NCBI RefSeq assembly: GCF_014655715.1
Contig: NZ_BNBM01000012.1
Location: forward strand, 186,001-250,000
Length of the DNA stretch: 64,000 nt
Origin: Streptomyces lanatus
Lineage (GTDB): Bacteria; Actinomycetota; Actinomycetes; Streptomycetales; Streptomycetaceae
Direction: 5' to 3'
The notes beneath the pieces were generated by a model. The model did not search any database. It saw only the letters and a program-made list of their open reading frames with translations, and was not told the DNA's origin. Position numbers and translations under genes: made by a program. Shown here piece by piece: positions 1 through 8,595 of the stretch (positions within the stretch are counted from its first letter, which is position 1; each line of letters opens with the position of its first letter).

Positions 1-257
1 TGGGCAAGAACGGTGTCGACGGGGTCTACGACTCCGACCCCAAGACCAACCCGGACGCCGTCAAGTTCGACTCCCTCGGCTACGGCGAGGTCATCACGCG
101 CGATCTGAAGGTCGCCGACGCCACGGCGGTCACGCTGTGCCGCGACAACAAGCTGCCGATCCTCGTCTTCGAGCTTCTGGCGGAGGGCAATATCGCCCGC
201 GCCGTCAAGGGTGAGAAGATCGGCACGCTTGTGGGTGAGCAGGGCGGTCGGAGCTGA
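1..257 (+). CDS. pyrH: UMP kinase, 3' end (partial)
   Basis: The open frame enters from the left edge in frame 3 and stops with TGA at 255-257, giving the last 84 residues. The segment begins GKNGVDGVYDSDP and continues with the acidic, nucleotide-contacting C-terminal region of the aspartokinase-like UMP kinase fold. The enzyme phosphorylates UMP to UDP with ATP in the cytoplasm, the first step in making UTP and CTP. Recognition rests on this C-terminal segment and on the classical neighbour order pyrH-frr-cdsA, which is conserved in actinomycetes. The catalytic N-terminal part lies outside the window. Confidence 0.9.
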   Translation, partial: GKNGVDGVYDSDPKTNPDAVKFDSLGYGEVITRDLKVADATAVTLCRDNKLPILVFELLAEGNIARAVKGEKIGTLVGEQGGRS

Positions 258-434
258 CGCTTCGACAACTCCACGAACGAACCCGTCCGGGGGACGGACG
301 GGGCGGACCCTGACCGGGGGATGGACAATGTCCTGCCGGTCGGGAACCGTGCAGGAAGAAGACGCGACGCAGCCGGCCGCCGCCCCACCGAGGAACCGCA
401 GCCGGGCCTTACTCAAGACACGCAGGAGCAAGTG

Positions 435-992
435 GTGATCGAAGAGACCCTCCTCGAGGCCGAGGAGAAGATGGAGAAGGCCGTCGTGGTCGCCAAGGAG
501 GACTTCGCCGCGATCCGCACCGGTCGTGCGCACCCGGCGATGTTCAACAAGATCGTGGCCGACTACTACGGTGCGCCGACGCCGATCAACCAGCTGGCTT
601 CGTTCTCCGTGCCGGAGCCGCGCATGGCGGTCGTGACCCCGTTCGACAAGAGCGCGCTGCGCAACATCGAGCAGGCGATCCGCGACTCCGACCTCGGCGT
701 CAACCCGAGCAACGACGGCAACATCATCCGAGTGGTGTTCCCCGAACTCACCGAGGAGCGCCGCCGCGACTACATCAAGGTCGCCAAGGGCAAGGGCGAG
801 GACGCCAAGGTGTCCATCCGCTCCGTCCGCCGCAAGGCCAAGGACGCCATCGACAAGCTGATCAAGGACGGCGAGATCGGCGAGGACGAGGGCCGCCGCG
901 CGGAGAAGGAGCTCGACGACACCACGCACAAGTACGTCGCTCAGGTGGACGAGCTCCTCAAGCACAAGGAAGCCGAGCTGCTCGAGGTCTGA
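435..992 (+). CDS. frr: Ribosome recycling factor
   Basis: Frr acts with EF-G to split the 70S post-termination complex. The predicted protein has 185 residues, the usual length, and starts VIEETLLEAEEKMEKAV. It contains the typical AAIRTGRAHP segment near residue 25, the SDLGVNPSNDG stretch, and a long basic and acidic helical C-terminus ending in LLEV. I chose the GTG at 435 because AGGAG lies about 7 nt upstream. An upstream ATG at 321 would add 38 unrelated proline- and arginine-rich residues. The stop overlaps the start of cdsA (TGATG), suggesting translational coupling. Confidence 0.95.
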   Translation: MIEETLLEAEEKMEKAVVVAKEDFAAIRTGRAHPAMFNKIVADYYGAPTPINQLASFSVPEPRMAVVTPFDKSALRNIEQAIRDSDLGVNPSNDGNIIRVVFPELTEERRRDYIKVAKGKGEDAKVSIRSVRRKAKDAIDKLIKDGEIGEDEGRRAEKELDDTTHKYVAQVDELLKHKEAELLEV

Positions 993-2149
993 TGAACGAC
1001 TCTTCCTGGGGGGCGCCGCCCGGGGCCGGGCAGGCCGGGTACTGGGGGACCTCCGAGCGTGGACCTGTCCAGGGGGCTGCCCCGGCGGGTCCCGCGTACG
1101 ATGCGCCTCAGGCGCAGCACACTCGCCCCATGCCCATCGTGCCCGACGTACCCGCGTATGGCGGAGACCAGGATGACGACCGGGGGGCCGCTCGGCTGAG
1201 TGGCCCCTTGTTCCACGGTCGGTCGCCGCAGTCGCGGCCTCATGACATGCCGCAGGCGCGGCCCTCAGAAGCGGCGCCGCAGAATCCGGAGCCCATGCAC
1301 GACGCCCCGCAGCCGGCGCCCCCGCCGCAGAAGAAGAGCGCGGGGCGCGACCTGGGTGCGGCCATAGGGGTCGGCGTCGGGCTGGGCGTGGTCATCGTCG
1401 CCTCCCTGTTCGTCGTCAAGGCCGTGTTCGTCGGCGTCGTTGCGGTCGCCGTCGTCGTGGGCCTGTGGGAGCTGACCAAGCGGCTGGAGGAACGCAAGAG
1501 CATCAAGGCGCCGCTCGTCCCGCTCGCCCTCGGCGGTGCCGCCATGGTCGTCGCCGGATACGTCCGGGGGGCCGAGGGCGCCTGGGTGGCGATGGCGCTG
1601 ACCGCGCTGGCGGTACTGGTCTGGCGGATGACCGAACCGCCGGAGGGCTACCTCAGGGACGTCACCGCCGGTGTCTTCGCCGCGTTCTACGTACCGTTCC
1701 TGGCCACGTTCGTCGCGATGATGCTGACGGCCGACGACGGCCCTTGGCGCGTCCTGACGTTCCTGCTGCTCACGGTCGTCAGCGACACCGGTGCCTACGC
1801 CGTCGGCTGGCGCTTCGGCACGCACAAGCTCGCCCCGCGCATCAGCCCCGGCAAGACCCGCGAGGGCCTGCTCGGCGCGGTGAGCTTCGCGATGGTGGCG
1901 GGCGCGCTGTGCATGGAGTTCCTGATCGACGACGGCACCTGGTGGCAGGGCCTGCTCCTGGGCCTCGCGGTCGCCGGCAGCGCCACGCTGGGCGACCTCG
2001 GCGAGTCGATGATCAAGCGGGACCTGGGCATCAAGGACATGGGCACGCTGCTGCCGGGGCACGGTGGGATCATGGACCGGCTGGACTCGTTGCTGCCGAC
2101 GGCTCCGGTGGTGTGGCTGCTGCTGGTGCTGTTCGTGGGATCGGGCTGA
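992..2149 (+). CDS. cdsA: Phosphatidate cytidylyltransferase (CDP-diglyceride synthase)
   Basis: CdsA makes CDP-diacylglycerol from phosphatidic acid and CTP, the branch point for cardiolipin, phosphatidylinositol and related lipids. The protein has 385 residues. The first ~115 are a proline- and glutamine-rich, probably cytoplasmic extension common in streptomycetes. About eight hydrophobic segments follow. The family signature is near the C-terminus: SPGKTREGLLGA at about residues 285-297 and, further on, KRDLGIKDMGTLLPGHGGIMDRLDS, whose SxxKRxxxxKDxxxxxPGHGGxxDRxD pattern holds the metal-binding acidic residues. The ATG overlaps the frr stop by one base. Confidence 0.95.
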   Translation: MNDSSWGAPPGAGQAGYWGTSERGPVQGAAPAGPAYDAPQAQHTRPMPIVPDVPAYGGDQDDDRGAARLSGPLFHGRSPQSRPHDMPQARPSEAAPQNPEPMHDAPQPAPPPQKKSAGRDLGAAIGVGVGLGVVIVASLFVVKAVFVGVVAVAVVVGLWELTKRLEERKSIKAPLVPLALGGAAMVVAGYVRGAEGAWVAMALTALAVLVWRMTEPPEGYLRDVTAGVFAAFYVPFLATFVAMMLTADDGPWRVLTFLLLTVVSDTGAYAVGWRFGTHKLAPRISPGKTREGLLGAVSFAMVAGALCMEFLIDDGTWWQGLLLGLAVAGSATLGDLGESMIKRDLGIKDMGTLLPGHGGIMDRLDSLLPTAPVVWLLLVLFVGSG

Positions 2150-2168
2150 GCGCACGGTCACTGTCTGG

Positions 2169-2200
2169 GAGCCCCCGTTCTTGTAGAGCGGGGGCTTCTT
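2169..2200 (+). terminator. Hairpin terminator after cdsA
   Basis: An 8-bp perfect stem (AGCCCCCG at 2170-2177 with CGGGGGCT at 2189-2196) encloses an 11-nt loop and is followed by TTCTT. It lies 20 nt past the cdsA stop and probably ends the pyrH-frr-cdsA transcript. Confidence 0.75.
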
Positions 2201-2254
2201 GATGTGTGGGACGATTTCGGTGTACGGCCTCAAAGGCACCCAAAGGGGGTCATC

Positions 2255-2704
2255 ATGGCCATCATCCGAGAGAGCGTCGACGTCGATCGAACCCCGGCCG
2301 ATGTCTACGCGTATCTGACGGACCCCGCTCACCTGCCGGAATGGCAGCTCAGCGCGGTCTCGGCCGAACCACTGGACGAGGGTCCGCTGCACCCCGGCTC
2401 CCGAGTCCGGGTCACCCGGCGGGTCGGGAACCGTGAGGTTCCGATGACCGTGCAGTTCGATGAACTCGACCCTCCGCACAACTGGGATCTGCACGGCATC
2501 GACGGCCCCGTCCGCCCCCGTACCCACGGTGAGATCGAGCCGCTGGACGACGGGCGGCGTTCCCGCGTGACGATCGACATCGACTTCGAGGGGCACGGCC
2601 TGGGCAAGCTCCTGGTGCCGCTCGTGGTCCGCCCCCAGGTCCGCAAGGAGCTCCCGCGCGACGGGCAACTCCTCAAGGACCGCCTGGAGCACAGGACCGA
2701 CTAG
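2255..2704 (+). CDS. SRPBCC (polyketide cyclase/START-like) family protein
   Basis: A 149-residue protein starting MAIIRESVDVDRTPADVYAYL. The sequence V-D-V-x-R-x-P-x-x-V-Y-A-Y-L-T-D-P-x-x-L-P-E-W is the characteristic first strand and helix of SRPBCC small-ligand-binding folds. A second typical piece is near residue 105 (TIDIDFEGHGLGKLLVPLVV), followed by a C-terminal helix. I chose the ATG at 2255 because AAAGGGGG lies 6-7 nt upstream. The ATG at 2204 would add 17 residues with no family similarity. The ligand cannot be told from sequence. Confidence 0.8.
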   Translation: MAIIRESVDVDRTPADVYAYLTDPAHLPEWQLSAVSAEPLDEGPLHPGSRVRVTRRVGNREVPMTVQFDELDPPHNWDLHGIDGPVRPRTHGEIEPLDDGRRSRVTIDIDFEGHGLGKLLVPLVVRPQVRKELPRDGQLLKDRLEHRTD

Positions 2705-2841
2705 CGGCCCTGGCTACGACGTACAGACGTCCTTTGTCTCGTCCGGGTCGCAGCCGGTGAGGAGCCCGGCGGTGAGGGCGAGAGCACCCTTGTCCACAGT
2801 GGAGCGGGCCACATCAGTGGATCTGCGACACTGGACGGGTT

Positions 2842-3948
2842 ATGCCTGCACCCGGAGAACTCACTTTCGTCGCCCCGCGCGGAGCCAAGAAGCCGCCGCG
2901 GCACCTTGCCGATCTCACGCCCGCCGAGCGTAAGGACGTCGTCGCGGCTGTCGGGGAGAAGCCGTTTCGTGCCAAGCAGCTCTCGCAGCACTACTTCGCG
3001 CGGTACACGCACGACCCCGAGCAGTGGACCGACATCCCGGCCGGTTCGCGGGACAAGCTGCGCCAGGAGCTGTTTCCCGAGCTCATGACCGTCGTACGGC
3101 ATCTGTCGACCGACCAGGGCGACACCCGTAAGACGTTGTGGCGGCTGTTCGACGGGACGCTGGTCGAGTCGGTGCTGATGCGGTATCCGGACCGGGTGAC
3201 CATGTGCATCAGCTCGCAGGCCGGGTGCGGGATGAACTGTCCCTTCTGCGCCACCGGGCAGGCGGGTCTTGACCGGAATCTGTCCACTGCCGAGATCGTC
3301 CATCAGATCGTGGACGGGATGCGTGCGCTGCGGGACGGGGACGTGCCCGGTGGGCCCGCTCGGCTCTCCAACATCGTCTTCATGGGGATGGGCGAGCCGC
3401 TCGCCAACTACAACCGGGTCGTCGGTGCGATACGGCGGCTCACCGATCCCGAGCCGGACGGGCTGGGGCTGTCGCAGCGTGGGATCACCGTCTCGACCGT
3501 CGGGCTCGTGCCGGCCATCAACCGGTTCGCCGACGAGGGCTTCAAGTGCCGGCTCGCGATCTCGCTGCACGCCCCCGACGACGAGCTGCGCGACACCCTC
3601 GTGCCCGTGAACACACGGTGGAAGGTGCGCGAGGTGCTGGACGCCGGATTCGACTACGTCGAGAAGAGCGGCCGTCGGCTGTCCATCGAGTACGCCCTCA
3701 TCCGCGACATCAACGACCAGGCCTGGCGTGGTGACCGGCTCGGGCGGCTGCTCAAGGGCAAGCCCGTGCATGTGAACCTGATTCCGCTGAACCCGACGCC
3801 CGGGTCGAAGTGGACGGCCTCCCGGCCCGAGGACGAGAAGGCGTTCGTCGAGGCCATCGCCGCGCACGGTGTGCCGGTGACCATCCGGGACACCCGTGGG
3901 CAGGAGATCGACGGGGCGTGTGGGCAGCTCGCGGCGACCGAGCGGTAG
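2842..3948 (+). CDS. rlmN: 23S rRNA (adenine2503-C2)-methyltransferase, radical SAM
   Basis: RlmN methylates C2 of A2503 in 23S rRNA and A37 of some tRNAs. The 368-residue protein carries the radical-SAM CxxxCxxC motif as CGMNCPFC at about residues 130-137. It also has the SAM-contacting GMGEPLANYN and LAISLHAPDDELRD segments, and the terminal RDTRGQEIDGACGQL motif holding the methyl-accepting cysteine. All expected catalytic cysteines are present. There is no convincing Shine-Dalgarno in front of the ATG, so a short-leader or leaderless transcript is possible. The gene seems to be transcribed alone. Confidence 0.95.
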   Translation: MPAPGELTFVAPRGAKKPPRHLADLTPAERKDVVAAVGEKPFRAKQLSQHYFARYTHDPEQWTDIPAGSRDKLRQELFPELMTVVRHLSTDQGDTRKTLWRLFDGTLVESVLMRYPDRVTMCISSQAGCGMNCPFCATGQAGLDRNLSTAEIVHQIVDGMRALRDGDVPGGPARLSNIVFMGMGEPLANYNRVVGAIRRLTDPEPDGLGLSQRGITVSTVGLVPAINRFADEGFKCRLAISLHAPDDELRDTLVPVNTRWKVREVLDAGFDYVEKSGRRLSIEYALIRDINDQAWRGDRLGRLLKGKPVHVNLIPLNPTPGSKWTASRPEDEKAFVEAIAAHGVPVTIRDTRGQEIDGACGQLAATER

Positions 3949-3974
3949 TCTGAGCGCCGTAGGTACATCTTCAT

Positions 3975-4070
3975 ATTCCGACAGGGGAGCGCCACAGCGC
4001 TGAGAGTGCGGCAATCGGGCCGCAGACCCTCTGAACCTCGCCCAGGTCATTCTGGGTAGGAAGTTCGGTC
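3975..4070 (+). promoter_or_regulatory. TPP riboswitch (THI element) aptamer
   Basis: The stretch contains the conserved THI blocks in order: CAGGGGAGC, GCGCTGAGAGTGCGG, ACCCTCTGAACCT and GGTCATTCTGGGTAGG-AAG. The ends CCGAC and GTTCGG can close the P1 stem. Aptamers of this kind bind thiamine pyrophosphate. It sits 93 nt upstream of thiB, whose product belongs to the thiamine import system, so the target fits the ligand. High TPP should switch thiBPQ off. Confidence 0.95.
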
Positions 4071-4087
4071 ATCACTCAAGCTGTTGC

Positions 4088-4127
4088 GCCCTGCCCGGGA
4101 GCCGATGAGAGGGCTCCCGGGCAGGGC
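4088..4127 (+). terminator. Strong hairpin after the TPP aptamer (expression platform)
   Basis: A perfect 16-bp stem (4088-4103 with 4112-4127) has an 8-nt loop at 4104-4111. No T-run follows, as is usual for terminators in very GC-rich actinomycetes. Its place 18 nt after the aptamer suggests it stops transcription when TPP is bound, but a purely structural role is possible. Confidence 0.6.
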
Positions 4128-4136
4128 CGCGTCTCT

Positions 4137-4156
4137 TCCTGGTCAACCCCAGGAGG
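4137..4156 (+). promoter_or_regulatory. Small hairpin covering the thiB ribosome binding site
   Basis: TCCTGG at 4137-4142 can pair with CCAGGA at 4149-4154 across a 6-nt loop. CCAGGA contains the first half of the AGGAGG Shine-Dalgarno sequence (4151-4156) of thiB. This would allow control of translation start in addition to the upstream hairpin. The pairing is visible in sequence; the regulatory role is inferred. Confidence 0.4.
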
Positions 4157-4162
4157 AATCAA

Positions 4163-5242
4163 GTGAGCATCACCAGGAAGGCCACGGTCTTCGTCGTCGG
4201 GCTCGGCCTCGTCACGCTGTCCGCGTGCGGGTCCGCCGACTCGGGCAGCGACAATGGCGGATCCAAGACCGTCACGCTCGTCAGCCACAACTCGTGGGCC
4301 GTCTCCAAGGGCGTCCTCGCCGCGTTCGAGAAGCAGTCCGGGTACAAGGTCAAGGTCCTGGAGGACGGCGATGCCGGGCAGGCCGTCAACAAGGCGATCC
4401 TGACCAAGGACAACCCGCAGGGCGACGTCTTCTTCGGCGTCGACAACACCCTGCTGTCCCGGGCGCTCGACAACGGGCTGTTCCAGTCGTACGACCCCAA
4501 GGGCTCCGACCTGATCCTGCCCGAGTACCGGGTCGACCAGGACAAGCACCGGGTCACTCCCATCGACACCGGCGACATCTGCGTCAACTACGACAAGGCC
4601 TACTTCAGCGAGCACAAGCTGACCCCGCCGGCGACGTACGACGACCTGATCAAGCCCGAGTACAAGAACCTCCTCGTCACCGAGAACGCCTCCACCTCCT
4701 CGCCCGGCCTCGGCTTCCTGCTCGGCACCGCCGCCAAGTACGGCGACGGGGGCTGGGAGGGCTACTGGAAGAAGCTGAAGGCCAACGGCGTCAAGGTCGT
4801 CGACGGCTGGGAGCAGGCCTACAACGAGGAGTTCTCCGGCTCGGCCGGCGGCAAGAAGGCCAAGGGCGACCGGCCGCTCGTCGTGTCGTACGCCTCCTCC
4901 CCGCCCGCCGAGGTGATCTACGCCGACCCGAAGCCGAAGACGGCGCCGACGGGTGTCGCGATGGGTACCTGCTTCCGGCAGTTCGAGTACGCGGGCCTGC
5001 TCAGCAACGCCAAGAACGCCGAGGGAGGCAAGGCGCTCCTCGACTTCCTGCTGACCAAGGAATTCCAGGACGACATGCCGCTGAACATGTTCGTCTACCC
5101 GGTGCGGGAGGCCGCCCAGGTGCCGCCGGAGTTCACGAAGTACGGCCCGCAGGCCAAGAACCCCGAGACCATGGACCCGGCGAAGATCGCCGACAACCGT
5201 GACGACTGGGTCAAGTCGTGGACCTCGCTCGTACTGAAGTAG
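4163..5242 (+). CDS. thiB: Thiamine ABC transporter substrate-binding lipoprotein
   Basis: A 359-residue periplasmic-type binding protein beginning with GTG after AGGAGG at 4151-4156. The N-terminus has a basic start, a hydrophobic stretch and a lipobox LSAC with the acylated cysteine at about residue 22, so it should be anchored outside the membrane. The mature part resembles the iron/thiamine-type binding proteins (SHNSWAVSKGVLAAFEKQSGYKVKVLEDGDAGQAVNK, with aromatic and acidic ligand contacts later). It lies under a TPP riboswitch and directly before a fused permease and an ATPase, which fixes the substrate as thiamine or a phosphate ester. Confidence 0.93.
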   Translation: MSITRKATVFVVGLGLVTLSACGSADSGSDNGGSKTVTLVSHNSWAVSKGVLAAFEKQSGYKVKVLEDGDAGQAVNKAILTKDNPQGDVFFGVDNTLLSRALDNGLFQSYDPKGSDLILPEYRVDQDKHRVTPIDTGDICVNYDKAYFSEHKLTPPATYDDLIKPEYKNLLVTENASTSSPGLGFLLGTAAKYGDGGWEGYWKKLKANGVKVVDGWEQAYNEEFSGSAGGKKAKGDRPLVVSYASSPPAEVIYADPKPKTAPTGVAMGTCFRQFEYAGLLSNAKNAEGGKALLDFLLTKEFQDDMPLNMFVYPVREAAQVPPEFTKYGPQAKNPETMDPAKIADNRDDWVKSWTSLVLK

Positions 5243-6891
5243 CCCCCCGGAAGGCGGCCACGAAGCGCGCGGCGGTGCGGCTCGGCCTCATCGCCGTGCC
5301 CGTCGCGTTCTTCGCGGTCTTCTTCGCCTACCCCGTCGCCGCGATCGTCGCGCGCGGTCTGAAGGTCGACGGGGTGTGGCAGTTCGGGCGCCTCACGGAT
5401 GTGCTCGGGGAGTCCGACATCCGGCACGTCCTGTGGTTCACCACCTGGCAGGCGCTCGCCTCCACCGCGCTCACCCTGCTGATCGCGCTGCCGGGCGCCT
5501 ATGTCTTCGCCCGCTTCGACTTCCCCGGCAAGAACGTCCTGCGGGCCGTGGTGACCGTCCCCTTCGTGCTGCCGACGGTCGTCGTCGGTACGGCGTTCCT
5601 CGCGCTCGTCGGCCGGGGCGGGCTGCTCGACGAGCTGTGGGGCGTACGGCTCGACACCACCGTGTGGGCCATCCTGCTGGCGCATGTCTTCTTCAACTAC
5701 GCCGTCGTCGTACGGACGGTGGGCGGGCTGTGGTCCCAGCTCGACCCGCGGCAGGAGGAGGCCGCGCGGATGCTGGGAGCGTCCCGCTTCAGGGCCTGGC
5801 GAACCGTCACCCTCCCGGCGCTCGGGCCCGCCGTGGCCGCCGCCGCGCTCATGGTCTTCCTGTTCACCTTCACCTCCTTCGGTGTGGTGCAGATCCTCGG
5901 CGGACCGACCTTCTCCACCCTCGAAGTGGAGATCTACCGCCAGACCTCCGAGATCTTCGACCTGTCCACCGCCGCCGTCCTCACGATCATCCAGTTCCTC
6001 GCGGTGGCCGCGATCCTCGCCGTGCACGCCTGGACGGTACGGCGGCGGGAGAGCGCCCTGCAGCTGGTCGACGCGGCGGTAACGGCTCGGCGGCCGCGCG
6101 GGGCCGGTCAGTGGGCGCTGCTGGCCGGTGTCCTTGCCGTCATCGCCGTACTCCTGCTGCTGCCGCTCGCCGTGCTGGTGCAGCGGTCGCTCGATGCCCC
6201 CGACTTCGGCTACTACCGGGCGCTGACCAGCGCCGACGGCGGGGTCTTCCTGGTCGCGCCGATCGAGGCGATCGGCAATTCGCTCCAGTACGCCGTCGTC
6301 GCCACCCTGATCGCCGTGGTGATCGGCGGTCTGGCTGCCGCCGCGCTGACGCGGCGGGACGCGGGGCGGTTCGTGCGGGGTTTCGACGCGCTGCTGATGC
6401 TGCCGCTCGGGGTGTCGGCGGTGACGGTCGGGTTCGGGTTCCTGATCGCGCTGGACGAGCCGCCGCTGGACCTCAGAAGTACGTGGATCCTCGTGCCGCT
6501 GGCCCAGGCGCTGGTCGGGGTGCCCTTCGTCGTACGGACCATGCTGCCCGTGCTGCGGGCCGTGGACCAGCGGCTGCGCGAGGCGGCGTCGGTGCTGGGC
6601 GCCTCGCCCTGGCGGGTCTGGCGCGAGGTCGATCTGCCGATGGTGCGGCGGGCGCTGCTGATCGCGGCAGGGTTCGCCTTCGCCGTGTCGCTGGGCGAGT
6701 TCGGGGCGACCGTGTTCATCGCGCGGCCCGACAACCCGACGCTGCCCGTCGCCGTGGCGCGCCTGCTGGGGCGGGCCGGCGAGCTCAACTACGGCCAGGC
6801 GATGGCCCTTTCGACGGTGTTGATGGTGGTGTGCGCGGTGGCGCTGCTGGTCCTGGAGCGGCTCCGCACGGATCGGACGGGGGAGTTCTAG
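5218..6891 (+). CDS. thiP: Thiamine ABC transporter permease, two fused permease domains
   Basis: A 557-residue inner-membrane protein with about twelve hydrophobic helices arranged as two tandem binding-protein-dependent permease domains. Each has its EAA loop: EEAARMLGASRFRAWRTVTLP at about residues 180-200 and REAASVLGASPWRVWREVDLP at about 458-478. This duplicated layout is normal for ThiP. The proposed GTG start at 5218 lies inside the last codons of thiB (25-nt overlap), implying translational coupling, although a slightly later start cannot be excluded. The last codon abuts thiQ. Confidence 0.92.
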   Translation: MDLARTEVAPRKAATKRAAVRLGLIAVPVAFFAVFFAYPVAAIVARGLKVDGVWQFGRLTDVLGESDIRHVLWFTTWQALASTALTLLIALPGAYVFARFDFPGKNVLRAVVTVPFVLPTVVVGTAFLALVGRGGLLDELWGVRLDTTVWAILLAHVFFNYAVVVRTVGGLWSQLDPRQEEAARMLGASRFRAWRTVTLPALGPAVAAAALMVFLFTFTSFGVVQILGGPTFSTLEVEIYRQTSEIFDLSTAAVLTIIQFLAVAAILAVHAWTVRRRESALQLVDAAVTARRPRGAGQWALLAGVLAVIAVLLLLPLAVLVQRSLDAPDFGYYRALTSADGGVFLVAPIEAIGNSLQYAVVATLIAVVIGGLAAAALTRRDAGRFVRGFDALLMLPLGVSAVTVGFGFLIALDEPPLDLRSTWILVPLAQALVGVPFVVRTMLPVLRAVDQRLREAASVLGASPWRVWREVDLPMVRRALLIAAGFAFAVSLGEFGATVFIARPDNPTLPVAVARLLGRAGELNYGQAMALSTVLMVVCAVALLVLERLRTDRTGEF

Positions 6892-7929
6892 ATGCCCAAG
6901 ACTCCGCAGAGTCTTTTGAGCCTGGCGGGTGCGACCGTACGTTTCGGCGGGCGGCCCGTGCTCGACGCCGTCGACCTCGATGTCGCCGAGCACGAGATCG
7001 TGTGCGTGCTCGGGCCGAGCGGCAGCGGCAAGTCGACGCTGCTGCGGGCCGTGGCGGGGTTGCAGCCCCTCGATGCCGGGCGGGTGTCACTCGACGGGCA
7101 TGACCAGGCCGGGGTGCCCGCGCACAAGCGGGGTGTCGGGCTGATGTTCCAGGACCATCAGCTGTTCCCGCAGCGGGACGTCGGCGGCAATGTGGCCTTC
7201 GGTGCCCGGATGCATGGCGCGTCGAGGGCCGAACAGGGCGAGCGGGTACGGGAGTTGCTCGACCTGGTCGGACTGCCGGGGGCGGCCGGGCGTGCCGTGG
7301 CCTCGCTGTCCGGGGGTGAGCAGCAGCGGGTCGCGCTGGCCCGTGCCCTCGCGCCCCGGCCGCGGCTGCTGATGCTGGACGAGCCGCTCGGGCAGCTCGA
7401 CCGCTCGCTGCGGGAGCGGCTCGTCGTCGAACTCCGGGAGCTGTTCGGGCGGTTGGGCACCACCGTGCTGGCCGTGACGCACGACCAGGGCGAGGCCTTC
7501 GCGCTCGCCGATCGGGTCGTGGTGATGCGGGACGGGCGGATCGCCCAGAGCGGGACGCCGCTGGAGGTGTGGCAGCGGCCGGTGGACGAGTTCGTGGCCC
7601 GCTTCCTCGGCTTCGACAACGTGGTCGAGGGCACCGTCGCCGGGGAGGCCGCGGACACGCCCTGGGGCAAGCTGCCGGTCGGCGAGGGCGCCGCGCAGGG
7701 CACGCGGCCGCTGCTGGTCCGGCCGGCCGGGGTGCGGCTCGTGGCCCCCGACGCGGGCCTGCGCTGCACGGTCGCCGCGCGGACGTTCAAGGGGACCCAT
7801 GTCGCCGTGCACCTTCAGCCGGAGGGCGCCCCGCGCCTGGAGGCGGCGTGTGCGCTGCGGGACGCGCCCGAGGTCGGGGACGTGGTCGGGGTCGAGTTCG
7901 ACGCGGCCGAAATTGTCGTGATGGGCTGA
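6892..7929 (+). CDS. thiQ: Thiamine ABC transporter ATP-binding protein
   Basis: A 345-residue ABC ATPase. Walker A is GPSGSGKST near residue 42, the Q-loop follows in FQDHQLFPQ, the signature is LSGGEQQRVALARAL near 140, Walker B is LLMLDEPLGQLD, and the switch histidine is in AVTHDQGEA. A ~100-residue C-terminal TOBE-like extension follows, longer than in enterobacterial ThiQ. ATG starts on the base after the thiP stop, so the three genes form one operon under the TPP riboswitch. It powers thiamine import. Confidence 0.9.
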   Translation: MPKTPQSLLSLAGATVRFGGRPVLDAVDLDVAEHEIVCVLGPSGSGKSTLLRAVAGLQPLDAGRVSLDGHDQAGVPAHKRGVGLMFQDHQLFPQRDVGGNVAFGARMHGASRAEQGERVRELLDLVGLPGAAGRAVASLSGGEQQRVALARALAPRPRLLMLDEPLGQLDRSLRERLVVELRELFGRLGTTVLAVTHDQGEAFALADRVVVMRDGRIAQSGTPLEVWQRPVDEFVARFLGFDNVVEGTVAGEAADTPWGKLPVGEGAAQGTRPLLVRPAGVRLVAPDAGLRCTVAARTFKGTHVAVHLQPEGAPRLEAACALRDAPEVGDVVGVEFDAAEIVVMG

Positions 7930-7954
7930 TCACCCCGCGCATAGGGTGCCGGGC

Positions 7955-8557
7955 ATGACGCTGCTCGCACATGAACGCTACTGCGACGAGATCGTCCACC
8001 AGGTCGGCCTGCTGAGGTCCCTGGTGACCTCCGGCGCCGATCTGTCGGCCACCGTGCCGACCTGCCCGGACTGGTCGCTGGAGCAGCTCGTCCGGCACAT
8101 GGGCGGGGCCCTGCGCTGGGTGGAGCTGATGGTGCGGACCCGGTCCCAGGAGGAGATCCCGGAGAAGACGGTCCCGCTGCACGGCGGCCCGGACGAGCAG
8201 GGTGACCCGGCCGCCCTGGACGCCTGGCTCGCGGAGACCGGTGAGCTGGTCGTGGCCGCACTGCGCGAGGCCGGGCCCGATGCCAAGGTGTGGGGCTGGG
8301 CGGGGGGCCACACCGCCGGGTTCTGGGCCCGCCGTATGACGCACGAGATCACCATCCACCGAGCGGACGCCGCCCTCACGGCCGGGCAGCCGTACGAGGT
8401 CGCGCCCGACATCGCCGCCGACGCGATCGACGAGTGGCTCCAGATCATCGAATGGGCCCAGCGGACGCTGCCGTACGATCCGGCGAGGGATCTGCGCAGG
8501 CCGGGGAGCATTCACCTGCACGCCACGGACGGCAGCGCCGTGCTCGACGCCGAGTGA
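7955..8557 (+). CDS. Maleylpyruvate-isomerase-like mycothiol-dependent protein, truncated by an in-frame stop
   Basis: The 200-residue product has the DinB-like helical fold of the mycothiol-dependent maleylpyruvate isomerase family. PTCPDWSLEQLVRHMGGALRW at about residues 31-51 and MTHEITIHRADAAL at about 128-141 carry the metal-binding histidines. The C-terminal domain begins (DIAADAIDEWLQ) but is cut by TGA at 8555-8557. The rest of the domain continues in the same frame from 8596. The stop is created by a 39-nt palindromic insert. I chose ATG 7955 over GTG 7946 for the better family start. Mycothiol enzymes are typical of actinomycetes. Substrate unknown. Confidence 0.75.
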   Translation: MTLLAHERYCDEIVHQVGLLRSLVTSGADLSATVPTCPDWSLEQLVRHMGGALRWVELMVRTRSQEEIPEKTVPLHGGPDEQGDPAALDAWLAETGELVVAALREAGPDAKVWGWAGGHTAGFWARRMTHEITIHRADAALTAGQPYEVAPDIAADAIDEWLQIIEWAQRTLPYDPARDLRRPGSIHLHATDGSAVLDAE

Positions 8558-8595
8558 AGCGAGATGGGGGCACCCCCGCCCGAAGGGTGGGGGAG
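8557..8595 (+). repeat. 39-nt palindromic insert splitting the isomerase-like gene
   Basis: The segment contains CCCCCGCCC-GAA-GGGTGGGGG (one mismatch, a G-U pair in RNA) flanked by ATGGGGGCA. Deleting 8557-8595 restores GAG TGG CTG ATC GAT and joins the two halves of a normal MDMPI-type protein without a frame change. Similar GGGGGCACC...GGGGGAGG palindromes are, from memory, frequent in streptomycete genomes near gene ends. No second copy was noticed in this window. Confidence 0.6.

Noticed and set aside
283..297. CCGTCC-GGG-GGACGG mini hairpin between pyrH and frr
   Set aside because: A 6-bp stem with a 3-nt loop is common by chance at this GC content, and there is no T-run.
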